Below are positions 16,517 to 23,915 of a stretch of DNA of 64,000 nucleotides, in pieces. The position numbers and the translations under genes are program-made. Source of the stretch: JAGREO01 sp020446285. GTDB lineage: Bacteria > Pseudomonadota > Alphaproteobacteria > Geminicoccales > Geminicoccaceae. Every line of letters starts with the position of its first letter. The first letter of the stretch is position 1. The notes beneath the pieces were generated by a model. The model saw nothing but the letters and a program-made list of their open reading frames with translations, made no database searches and had not been told where the DNA came from. Location of the stretch: NCBI GenBank assembly GCA_041398005.1, contig JAWKVP010000002.1, forward strand, positions 248,001 through 312,000, written 5' to 3'.

Positions 16517-17230
16517 TCAGGCGCCCTGGTCGGACGATCCGACGAGACTGGATATCTCGACCTTTATGCCGGGCCCCATCGTCGAGCTGATATGGGCCTT
16601 TTTCAGGTAGGTCCCCTTGGCGCCGCTCGGCTTTGCCTTGTTGATCGCATCGACGAAGGCGCGTGCATTGTCCACGAGTTTCTCCGCGTCGAAGCTCGCC
16701 TTTCCGATCCCGGCATGAACGATGCCAGCCTTTTCGACCCGGAACTGCACCTGCCCGCCCTTCACCGCCTCGACGGCCTCGGCCACATTCGGTGTCACCG
16801 TACCGAGCTTCGGATTGGGCATGAGACCGCGCGGACCGAGAATGCGCCCGAGACGACCGACCAGCGGCATCATGTCCGGGGTTGCGATCACGCGATCGAA
16901 ATCGATTTCGCCCGCCTGAACCTTCTCGGCGAGATCCTCCGCTCCGACAATGTCGGCGCCGGCGCCCTGCGCCGCCTCCGCCTTGTCACCGCGTGCGAAC
17001 ACAGCCACACGCAGCGTCTTGCCGGTACCATGCGGCAGGTTCACCGAACCACGCACCATCTGATCCGCATGACGCGGATCGACACCGAGATTGACCGAAA
17101 TCTCGATCGTCTCGTCAAACTTCGCCAGTGCCGTGCCCTTGACCGCACTCACCGCCTCGTCGAGGGCATAGAGCTTCGCGCGATCGATCAGCTCGGCCGC
17201 CTTCTGCAGCCGTTTGGCCTTCTTCGCCAT
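16517..17230 (-). CDS. rplA: Large ribosomal subunit protein uL1
   Basis: A 237-residue L1 with the conserved block LGRILGPRGLMPNPKLGTVT and the start MAKKAKR. It sits 4 bp after rplK in the usual rplK-rplA pair. L1 binds 23S rRNA and, in studied bacteria, represses this pair through its mRNA leader. The last residues (SLVGSSDQGA) form a short extra tail. Confidence 0.98.
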   Translation of the reverse strand: MAKKAKRLQKAAELIDRAKLYALDEAVSAVKGTALAKFDETIEISVNLGVDPRHADQMVRGSVNLPHGTGKTLRVAVFARGDKAEAAQGAGADIVGAEDLAEKVQAGEIDFDRVIATPDMMPLVGRLGRILGPRGLMPNPKLGTVTPNVAEAVEAVKGGQVQFRVEKAGIVHAGIGKASFDAEKLVDNARAFVDAINKAKPSGAKGTYLKKAHISSTMGPGIKVEISSLVGSSDQGA

Positions 17231-17234
17231 GGCC

Positions 17235-17666
17235 TCAGCCCTCCGCTATCTCGAGGCCCATCGAACGGGCCGAGCCGATGATCATCTGCGTTGCCGCATC
17301 GAGATCGTTGGCGTTCAGATCCTTCATCTTCTGCTCGGCAATCTCCCGACACTGGGCAACGGTCACCTTTCCGGAAACCGACCGGCCCGGCGTCTGGCCA
17401 CCCTTGGACAGCTTGGCCGCCTTCTTGAGAAAATAGCTTGCCGGAGGCGTCCTGGTGACGAAGGTGAAGGTGCGGTCGGCGAACGCGGTAATGATCGTCG
17501 GAATCGGCATGCCGGGTTCCATGCCCTGCGTGGCGGCATTGAACGCCTTGCAGAATTCCATGATGTTGAGCCCGCGCTGACCGAGAGCCGGCCCGATCGG
17601 CGGTGACGGGTTGGCTTTGCCAGCCGGTACCTGAAGTTTGATATAACCCAGGATTTTCTTGGCCAT
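17235..17666 (-). CDS. rplK: Large ribosomal subunit protein uL11
   Basis: A 143-residue L11. It has the N-terminal IKLQVPAGKANPSPPIGPALG motif region with GPALGQRGLN, which contacts the GTPase-associated centre, and the C-terminal rRNA-binding domain with IIGSARSMGLEI. It follows nusG by 78 bp and precedes rplA by 4 bp. Confidence 0.98.
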   Translation of the reverse strand: MAKKILGYIKLQVPAGKANPSPPIGPALGQRGLNIMEFCKAFNAATQGMEPGMPIPTIITAFADRTFTFVTRTPPASYFLKKAAKLSKGGQTPGRSVSGKVTVAQCREIAEQKMKDLNANDLDAATQMIIGSARSMGLEIAEG

Positions 17667-17744
17667 TCTTTCACTCCTCTTCGCGGTACGAGCGCGTCCG
17701 TCGCTGCGAACGCTCCCGCTGACACGCCGATCGAAAAGCCCGGC

Positions 17745-18275
17745 CTAGAGCTTCTCGACCTGCGAATATTCCAGCTCGACCGGAGTCGCCCGGCCGAAGA
17801 TCGAAACGGAAACCTTGAGCCGGCCCTTGCTTTCCTCGACTTCCTCGACAATCCCCTCGAATGTCGAGAACGGACCGTCGGTCACCCGGATCCGCTCGCC
17901 GGCCATGAACATCACCGACATCTTGGGATGCTCGATACCCTCCTGAACCTGGCTCATGATCTGCTCGGCCTCGGAATCCGGGATCGCCTGGGGCTTGCCG
18001 CCTCCACCCAGAAAACCCGTTACCTTCGCCGTGTTGCGCACGAGCGACCAGGTCTCGTCATTGAGCTCCATCTTCACCAGGACATAGCCGGGGAAGAACT
18101 TGCGTTCGGCATTCACCTTCTTGCCGCGCCGGACCTCGACGACCTCTTCGACGGGAACGAGAATGTCCTCGAAAAGATCGCTCATTCCCTTCTGCTCGGC
18201 CTGTTCGACGATCGATTCGCGAACCTTCTTCTCGAAGCCCGAATAGACATGGATGATATACCAGCGAATCGCCAT
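17745..18275 (-). CDS. nusG: Transcription elongation/antitermination factor NusG
   Basis: A 176-residue NusG. The N-terminal NGN domain has WYIIHVYSGFEKKV, FFPGYVLVKMEL and a VTGFLGGGGKPQ loop; the C-terminal KOW domain has RVTDGPFSTFEGIVEE. It binds RNA polymerase and links it to Rho or to ribosomal protein S10. It overlaps the secE stop by one base (position 18275), so the two are translationally coupled. Confidence 0.98.
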   Translation of the reverse strand: MAIRWYIIHVYSGFEKKVRESIVEQAEQKGMSDLFEDILVPVEEVVEVRRGKKVNAERKFFPGYVLVKMELNDETWSLVRNTAKVTGFLGGGGKPQAIPDSEAEQIMSQVQEGIEHPKMSVMFMAGERIRVTDGPFSTFEGIVEEVEESKGRLKVSVSIFGRATPVELEYSQVEKL

Positions 18276-18478
18276 CAGCCGCCGAGCCCCAGAATCAGTT
18301 GCACACCCCAGGCGATGATCTGATCGACAAGAAAGAAAAAGATGGCAGCCAGGGCCGACATCGCGAAGACGCTGATCGTCGTGAAGGTCAGCTCACGCCG
18401 GGAAGGCCATGTGACCTTACCGAGCTCCTGCCGGACCTCGCGAACGAACTGTGCTGGAGAAGTCTTCGCCATTGCCAT
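18275..18478 (-). CDS. secE: Preprotein translocase subunit SecE
   Basis: A 67-residue SecE of the short, single-helix kind. It has the amphipathic helix FVREVRQELGKVTWPSR and one transmembrane segment (about 35-60). It clamps SecY in the inner-membrane translocon. It lies between tRNA-Trp and nusG, the standard arrangement. Confidence 0.97.
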   Translation of the reverse strand: MAMAKTSPAQFVREVRQELGKVTWPSRRELTFTTISVFAMSALAAIFFFLVDQIIAWGVQLILGLGG

Positions 18479-18552
18479 CTACCCGAACCGTATCATCCCG
18501 CCTCTTCGGAAAGCCTGTCACTGTGCTACCGGAAGATTTGAACCCGTAACCG

Positions 18553-18628
18553 TGGCAGGAGTGGAGGGACTCGAACCCCCAACCCCCGGTTTTGGAGACC
18601 GGTGCTCTGCCAGTTGAGCTACACTCCT
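18553..18628 (-). tRNA. tRNA-Trp (anticodon CCA), CCA end encoded
   Basis: The minus strand folds into a cloverleaf with acceptor AGGAGTG/CACTCCT, discriminator G and an encoded CCA. The anticodon loop CTCCAAA gives CCA. It sits between tuf and secE, as in many proteobacteria, and is probably cut from the same transcript. Confidence 0.97.
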
Positions 18629-18727
18629 AACTGCCCGAACGGCAAACGCCGGCGACTTGAGGCCGCCGACGCCCGCGCCTTCCTAGGGCCTCGGGAGAGC
18701 CAAGGCAAGCCCTCCTTTGCCCTCGGG

Positions 18728-19918
18728 TCAATCCTCGATGCTGGCGACGACGCCTGCGCCGACGGTGCGTCCGCCTTCGCGGATGGCGAAGCGGAGGCCC
18801 TGTTCCATGGCGATGGGGGCGATCAGCTCGACATCCATCGTCACATTGTCGCCCGGCATCACCATCTCGGTGCCTTCGGGCAGCTTGATCGAACCGGTGA
18901 TGTCCGTCGTGCGGAAATAGAACTGCGGACGGTAGTTCGAGAAGAACGGCGTGTGACGCCCGCCCTCATCCTTGTTCAGGATGTAGGTCTCGCACTTGAA
19001 CTTCGTGTGCGGCTTGATCGAACCCGGCTTGCACAGAACCTGACCGCGCTCCACATCGTCACGCTTGGTGCCGCGCAGCAGAACGCCGACATTGTCACCC
19101 GCCTGACCCTGATCCAGAAGCTTGCGGAACATCTCCACACCGGTGCAGGTCGTCTTGGTCGTCGGACGGATGCCGACGATCTCGATCTCCTCGCCAACCT
19201 TGATCACGCCCCGCTCGACGCGACCCGTCACCACCGTGCCACGACCCGAAATCGAGAACACATCCTCGATCGGCATCAGGAACGCTCCGTCCACGGCACG
19301 CTCCGGCTGCGGAATGTACTCGTCGACCGCCTTCATCAGCTCCTTGATCGCGTTCTTGCCGATCTCGTCATTGCTGCCGTCGAGCGCGGCAAGCGCCGAG
19401 CCCTTGACGATCGGAATGTCGTCGCCGGGAAACTCGTACGCCGACAGAAGCTCGCGAACCTCGAGCTCCACAAGCTCCAGCAATTCCTCGTCGTCGACCA
19501 TGTCCACCTTGTTCATGAACACGACAAGCGCCGGAACACCCACCTGACGCGCCAGAAGAATGTGCTCCCGCGTCTGCGGCATCGGACCGTCGGCCGCCGA
19601 AACCACCAGAATGGCCCCATCCATCTGCGCCGCACCCGTGATCATGTTCTTCACATAATCCGCGTGACCGGGACAGTCGACATGCGCGTAATGACGCGCA
19701 TCCGTTTCATACTCCACATGCGCCGTGTTGATCGTGATCCCGCGCGCCTTCTCTTCCGGAGCCTTGTCGATATTGTCATACGACGTGAACGACGCACCAC
19801 CAGCCTCGGCAAGCACCTTCGTGATCGCAGCCGTCAGTGTCGTCTTGCCGTGGTCAACGTGACCAACCGTACCGATATTCGCGTGCGGCTTCGTTCGCTC
19901 AAACTTTTCCTTGGCCAT
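18728..19918 (-). CDS. tuf: Elongation factor Tu
   Basis: A 396-residue EF-Tu. The GTPase motifs GHVDHGKTTL (about 18-27), DCPGHADYV and NKVD are intact, as is the effector-region ARGITINTAHVEYET. Domains 2 and 3 end with GRTVGAGVV. It delivers aminoacyl-tRNA to the ribosome. It lies between tRNA-Gly and tRNA-Trp. Whether a second tuf copy exists elsewhere cannot be seen here. Confidence 0.99.
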   Translation of the reverse strand: MAKEKFERTKPHANIGTVGHVDHGKTTLTAAITKVLAEAGGASFTSYDNIDKAPEEKARGITINTAHVEYETDARHYAHVDCPGHADYVKNMITGAAQMDGAILVVSAADGPMPQTREHILLARQVGVPALVVFMNKVDMVDDEELLELVELEVRELLSAYEFPGDDIPIVKGSALAALDGSNDEIGKNAIKELMKAVDEYIPQPERAVDGAFLMPIEDVFSISGRGTVVTGRVERGVIKVGEEIEIVGIRPTTKTTCTGVEMFRKLLDQGQAGDNVGVLLRGTKRDDVERGQVLCKPGSIKPHTKFKCETYILNKDEGGRHTPFFSNYRPQFYFRTTDITGSIKLPEGTEMVMPGDNVTMDVELIAPIAMEQGLRFAIREGGRTVGAGVVASIED

Positions 19919-19976
19919 GGCCGGGTTCCCGAGTTACCTGCGCTTGCGCGTTGACGAAATGGCGATCTCGCCGAGC

Positions 19977-20050
19977 TGGAGCGGGTGAAGGGAATCGAAC
20001 CCTCATCTTCAGCTTGGAAGGCTGTTGCTCTACCATTGAGCTACACCCGC
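19977..20050 (-). tRNA. tRNA-Gly (anticodon TCC), CCA end encoded
   Basis: A 74-nt cloverleaf on the minus strand. The acceptor is GCGGGTG/CACCCGC with an encoded CCA. The anticodon loop CTTCCAA gives TCC. It lies 58 bp upstream of tuf and 33 bp after tRNA-Tyr, probably one transcript. Confidence 0.97.
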
Positions 20051-20083
20051 AATCGATCGACGAACAGCCCGGATCAAGCCGGT

Positions 20084-20169
20084 TGGTGGAGGGGGTAGGA
20101 TTCGAACCTACGTACGCGTACGCGGGCAGATTTACAGTCTGCTGCCTTTAACCACTCGGCCACCCCTCC
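20084..20169 (-). tRNA. tRNA-Tyr (anticodon GTA), CCA end encoded
   Basis: An 86-nt class II cloverleaf with a long variable arm (CCGCGTACGCGTACG region). The acceptor is GGAGGGG/CCCCTCC, the discriminator A and CCA is encoded. The anticodon loop centre is GTA (CTGTAAA). It is the first gene of the minus-strand translation block. Confidence 0.97.
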
Positions 20170-20221
20170 ATTTGCGGTTCCGGGCCGTAAACGCGCGCGG
20201 AATATCGCCGTTCTCACAGAG

Positions 20222-21214
20222 ATGTCAACTGCCATGGCCGACAACGACAAAAGCGGAACCGAAAACAGCAGGGGAAGCACCCGTGGACGGACCCGTCGCG
20301 GGCGCTCCGATGATTCGCGCAAGCCCTCCGACACCCCGGGCACGGGACGAAAGCCGGCGAGTGGCGGGAACGCCCGGGGCAAGGCATCGCGGCACGATGA
20401 ACAGCGTTCCGCAAAGCCCGGCGGCGGATCCCGACCGCCGCAGAAAGCCCAGCGACACGGCAGGAATGATGCCCGGCGTTCGGGCGGCCATGGTGGAGGC
20501 CGTGGCGACGCCTTGCTGTATGGACTGCACGCGGTCGCCGCCGCACTTCGCAACCCGCGCCGGCAGATTAGAACGCTCTATGCCACCGGGGAAGGAATGG
20601 AACGGCTCGGCGATCTTGCACGCAAGCCGGGCCTGAGCATCACGCCGCTTCCGGCTGACGAGCTCGCCCGCCGGCTTCCCCGCGACGCGGTGCATCAGGG
20701 CGTGGCCCTCGACGCCCTGCCGCTGCCGCCTCTCGCGCTTGACCGGGTGATCGCCATCCAGCCCGCGAAAAGTCTCGTCCTGGCCCTGGACCAGGTGACG
20801 GATCCGCGCAATCTCGGCGCCATCCTCCGGGCCGCGGCGGCGTTCGGTGTCAATGCCGTCATCGTCCCCGAGCGCCGCTCGGCGGAGCTCAACGGCGCTG
20901 CGGCCAGGGCCGCCGCCGGTGCGATCGACATCGTGCCGATCGTGCAGGTGGTCAATCTCTCGCGCGCGCTCGAACGCCTGAAACAGGCCGGATTCTGGGT
21001 CATGGGCCTCGATGGCGATGGCGAGCGCACGCTTGGCGAGAGCAGCCCGGGCGACAGGCGGGTTCTCGTACTCGGCTCGGAGGGCAGCGGGATTCGCCGC
21101 CTCGTGGGCGAGACCTGCGACGAGATCGTCCGGATCCGGATGGACCCGCGCATGGAAAGCCTGAACGTCGCCACCGCCGCGGCCGTGGCTCTCTACGAAC
21201 TTGGCCGCCGGTGA
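20222..21214 (+). CDS. rlmB: 23S rRNA (guanosine-2'-O-)-methyltransferase, TrmH/SpoU family
   Basis: About 330 residues. A long charged, Gly/Arg-rich N-terminal extension (about 1-95) comes before the substrate-binding domain (YGLHAVAAALRNP onward) and the SPOUT catalytic domain. The family motifs are ALDQVTDPRNLGAILRAA, VLGSEGSGIRRL and SLNVATAAAVALYEL, which form the knotted SAM site. RlmB methylates G2251 of 23S rRNA in E. coli; the N-terminal extension is not part of the E. coli protein. A second ATG at 20234 is an alternative start. It diverges from tRNA-Tyr. Confidence 0.92.
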   Translation: MSTAMADNDKSGTENSRGSTRGRTRRGRSDDSRKPSDTPGTGRKPASGGNARGKASRHDEQRSAKPGGGSRPPQKAQRHGRNDARRSGGHGGGRGDALLYGLHAVAAALRNPRRQIRTLYATGEGMERLGDLARKPGLSITPLPADELARRLPRDAVHQGVALDALPLPPLALDRVIAIQPAKSLVLALDQVTDPRNLGAILRAAAAFGVNAVIVPERRSAELNGAAARAAAGAIDIVPIVQVVNLSRALERLKQAGFWVMGLDGDGERTLGESSPGDRRVLVLGSEGSGIRRLVGETCDEIVRIRMDPRMESLNVATAAAVALYELGRR

Positions 21215-21283
21215 CGGTTACCTGCGGTCCCCCCTGCCTCCAACTGCCACTCTTTGCGGCCATCGGCGAACAGCAGGCAACAG

Positions 21284-21592
21284 TCAGACCGATATGTCGA
21301 GCCTGCCTCCGCGCAAACGTCCTTCACCGCCGGCTTCGGCGACGGCATCGGCAGGCGCTTCGGGCACATTGGCGCGATTGAGGGCTTCCACCGCTCCGGC
21401 GGTCTCCGCCTGGGTCACGCGAACCTCGTCGGCGCGCACACGTTCGGCTGTCGTCCTGACGTCAGCCGCCTGTGCCGATGCTCCCCGGTTCTGCGCCGCC
21501 TCCTGCCCGAGATCCAGTTCGGGTCGGCGCGGAAGCTCGCTTGCGGATGGACGAAACGTGACAGGCGCATTGCCTGTGGCTGAAACCTGCAT
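21284..21592 (-). CDS. Small hypothetical protein
   Basis: A 102-residue hydrophilic protein rich in Ala, Glu, Arg and Val with a predicted helical middle (about 30-80) and the ending RGGRLDISV. The ATG at 21592 has GGAG about 9 bp upstream. No transmembrane segment, signal peptide or known domain is visible. It lies between rlmB (convergent) and hemW (same strand, about 110 bp upstream). I judge it real on its ribosome site and even composition, but no function can be given. Confidence 0.5.
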   Translation of the reverse strand: MQVSATGNAPVTFRPSASELPRRPELDLGQEAAQNRGASAQAADVRTTAERVRADEVRVTQAETAGAVEALNRANVPEAPADAVAEAGGEGRLRGGRLDISV

Positions 21593-21639
21593 GGGCGTCG
21601 CTCCGGTTCGAAACCCGGCCACCATAGCGCTTCGCCGTT

Positions 21640-21672
21640 AACACCTTGTTAACAGCGTGTTGAAAAAATCCG
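21640..21672. repeat. GTTAAC pair and partial copy of a palindromic-element end
   Basis: Two GTTAAC hexamers 5 bp apart are followed by AGCGTGTTGAAAAAAT. That last string differs at one base from AGCGTGTTGAAGAAAT, the end of the palindromic element at 44477-44756. It lies between hemW and the small hypothetical gene. Confidence 0.4.
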
Positions 21673-21700
21673 GAGAAGGATGCGGCCGCCATGAACGCTC

Positions 21701-22939
21701 TCAGACCGCGATGGTGGCGAGCAGATCGTCGAGCACCAGAATCCCGGCATCGCTGGCGCGCAGGACGGCGGACGCCTCCCGGCCGGCATCGATTCCGACA
21801 AGCCCCGCGGCGAGTGCACGGTCGAGCCCGGTACGATCGAAGAGGCTCCGCCAGGGGCTGCCGGAAAGCCGTTCGAGGCGGTCGAGCGGCACGCCTTCCT
21901 CCAGCCTCAGCCCCATCATGAGCGCTTCGAGCGCGCATGTGCGGCCGTCGAGCCGTTCGCATTCATACTCTCCATGCCCATGATGCTCGACGGCCTCGAG
22001 CCACGAATCGGGCTGACGCAGGTTTCGCGTTGCCATCTTCGTTCCATCGAGACTCAATCGCCCGTGCGCGCCCGGACCGACGCCGAGATAATCTCCATAT
22101 CGCCAGTAGACCAGATTGTGGCGGGATTCTTCGCCCGGTCTGCAGAAGTTCGAGATTTCATAGGCGCGGAAACCCCTCGATCGAAGACTGTCCCGGGTCG
22201 CCTGGAACAGGTCGGCCTGCACGCCGTCCTCCATGACCGGCAAGGCGCCACGGCCGAACAGGGCGTGAAAGCGCGTTCCGGGTTCGATGGTGAGCTGATA
22301 GAGCGAGAGGTGCCGCGTGCCGAGCGCCAGCGCCGCATCGAGCTCCTCCATCCAGCCCTCGACGGTCTGCCCCGCGCGTGCATAGATGAGGTCGAGGCTG
22401 ACGCGGTCGAACGTCCGGTTCGCAAGCTCGACCGCGGCCATGGCCTCACATGCAGTGTGTTCGCGGCCAAGGAAGCGGAGTGCTGCGTCATCGAGCGACT
22501 GCACGCCCAGTGAGACCCGGTTCACCCCGGCAGCGGCAAAGCCGGCGAGTTTCGATGCCTCGACAGAGGTCGGGTTGGCCTCCAGCGTGATCTCCGCATC
22601 GTCCGCGACATGCCACAGGTCACGGATCGCACGCAGGACCGCCTCGACGGTGGCCGGCTCCATGAGCGAGGGCGTTCCCCCACCGAAGAACACGGAGTGA
22701 ACCGGCCCGGCAAAGCCTCGCCGCGCTCCGTATCCGAGTTCCCGGACAAGGGCGCCGGCCCAGCGTTCCTGATCGACACCCGCACGGACATGGCTGTTGA
22801 AATCGCAATAGGGGCACTTCGCCTTGCAGAACGGCCAATGCACATAGATTCCGCTGGCCTGCGAACCGGCGGATCCGGTCGCGATAGTCTCCCGATCACC
22901 TGCAAATTCCAGCCGAGCGGCCGGACTGTCAGCCCCCAT
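21701..22939 (-). CDS. hemW: Radical SAM haem chaperone HemW
   Basis: A 412-residue radical SAM protein. The 4Fe-4S site is C38-x3-C42-x2-C45 (CKAKCPYC), preceded by IYVHWPF and followed by VFFGGGTPSLM, ANPTSVEASKL and the C-terminal HemW domain. The Cys spacing and HWPF context fit HemW rather than the oxygen-independent coproporphyrinogen oxidase HemN, which it was once confused with. HemW passes haem to respiratory enzymes. AAGGGG lies about 6 bp before the ATG. The first 28 residues are an unconserved extension. Confidence 0.9.
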   Translation of the reverse strand: MGADSPAARLEFAGDRETIATGSAGSQASGIYVHWPFCKAKCPYCDFNSHVRAGVDQERWAGALVRELGYGARRGFAGPVHSVFFGGGTPSLMEPATVEAVLRAIRDLWHVADDAEITLEANPTSVEASKLAGFAAAGVNRVSLGVQSLDDAALRFLGREHTACEAMAAVELANRTFDRVSLDLIYARAGQTVEGWMEELDAALALGTRHLSLYQLTIEPGTRFHALFGRGALPVMEDGVQADLFQATRDSLRSRGFRAYEISNFCRPGEESRHNLVYWRYGDYLGVGPGAHGRLSLDGTKMATRNLRQPDSWLEAVEHHGHGEYECERLDGRTCALEALMMGLRLEEGVPLDRLERLSGSPWRSLFDRTGLDRALAAGLVGIDAGREASAVLRASDAGILVLDDLLATIAV

Positions 22940-23079
22940 GCCGAGCCCCTTGCAGCAAGTCCCTTTCGCATTCCCCGAATGCGTTCATTCCTGCGGTGTA
23001 CCAGAAGGAAATCAACTGTCCACCGGCCCCACGGACACTTCCGCACGGCCCGGTGCCGGCTATCCACACAGGCGAACGC

Positions 23080-23796
23080 ATGATGTCGAGTTCATACCCT
23101 ACCACAGTGATTGGCACGAAAATCATATTCACTTATTGTCAATGTTTGATTGGTTTTACAAACCATCCGGGATTTTCAAACGTGAAGAGACATTTCATCA
23201 CAAATGAACAGATTTTTGACTTTTTTTACAATTTTAAACAGGGAATTATTATTATTTCAGATTCAATGGAAATATTATCAATCAATAAAAAAGCAAAAAA
23301 TCTTATAGAAAATTCCAGATCATTTCGAATAATGAATGGAAAAATCCATCATACATCAAGAATTGGCGATCTCACTTTTGAGCTAATAATAAGAAAATTC
23401 ATTGATGATAGCCGGAAATCCGAACAAGCGCTTGTCGTCAAGGATCATTCCACGGGCGGTCGCCTGTTGGTCCAGCTTCGAAAACCGGATCGGGAACGAT
23501 GCGACAGCATGATGATGATGATCGAATCCGATCGTGAATGCCTTGTCGATCCATCGCCCAGCCTGCGGCGCTGGCTCGGCCTCACGCCGACGGAAACGGA
23601 AGTCGCCTGCCTCATCGCATCCGGCCTCCCGACGGAATTGATTGCCCGGAAGATGGGCGTTCAGGTCGGCACGGTACGCACCCATCTGAAACACATCTAT
23701 GCAAAGATGAACGTTCATTCCCAGGTTCAGCTGGCTGCACGGGTCGTGAGTACCGCGACCCTGTTTTATTGCAAACGATACTCTCCGGAAAGTTGA
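23080..23796 (+). CDS. LuxR-type regulator with PAS-like sensor region
   Basis: About 238 residues from the ATG at 23080; a GTG at 23182 would give 204 residues and may be the real start, since no family similarity or ribosome site supports the first 34 residues. A PAS-like segment (QGIIIISDSMEILSINKKA) comes before a C-terminal LuxR helix-turn-helix (LGLTPTETEVACLIASGLP, then GTVRTHLKHIYAKM). The first half is very A+T-rich with many Ile, Lys and Asn codons, and the second half switches abruptly to the G+C-rich style of the chromosome near 23420. It lies about 120 bp upstream of the DUF4114/VWA gene and may control it. Confidence 0.8.
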   Translation: MMSSSYPTTVIGTKIIFTYCQCLIGFTNHPGFSNVKRHFITNEQIFDFFYNFKQGIIIISDSMEILSINKKAKNLIENSRSFRIMNGKIHHTSRIGDLTFELIIRKFIDDSRKSEQALVVKDHSTGGRLLVQLRKPDRERCDSMMMMIESDRECLVDPSPSLRRWLGLTPTETEVACLIASGLPTELIARKMGVQVGTVRTHLKHIYAKMNVHSQVQLAARVVSTATLFYCKRYSPES

Positions 23797-23915
23797 ACGG
23801 AACGTTCTTTATTCATTAACCTGAAAGAGTATGCCCGATAGGGGGCGATAGCCCTCATGGCGATTGGTAGCATGTGCCCGTTGTTATTTTTTGAAACGCG
23901 AAGAGGGAGATTCGC

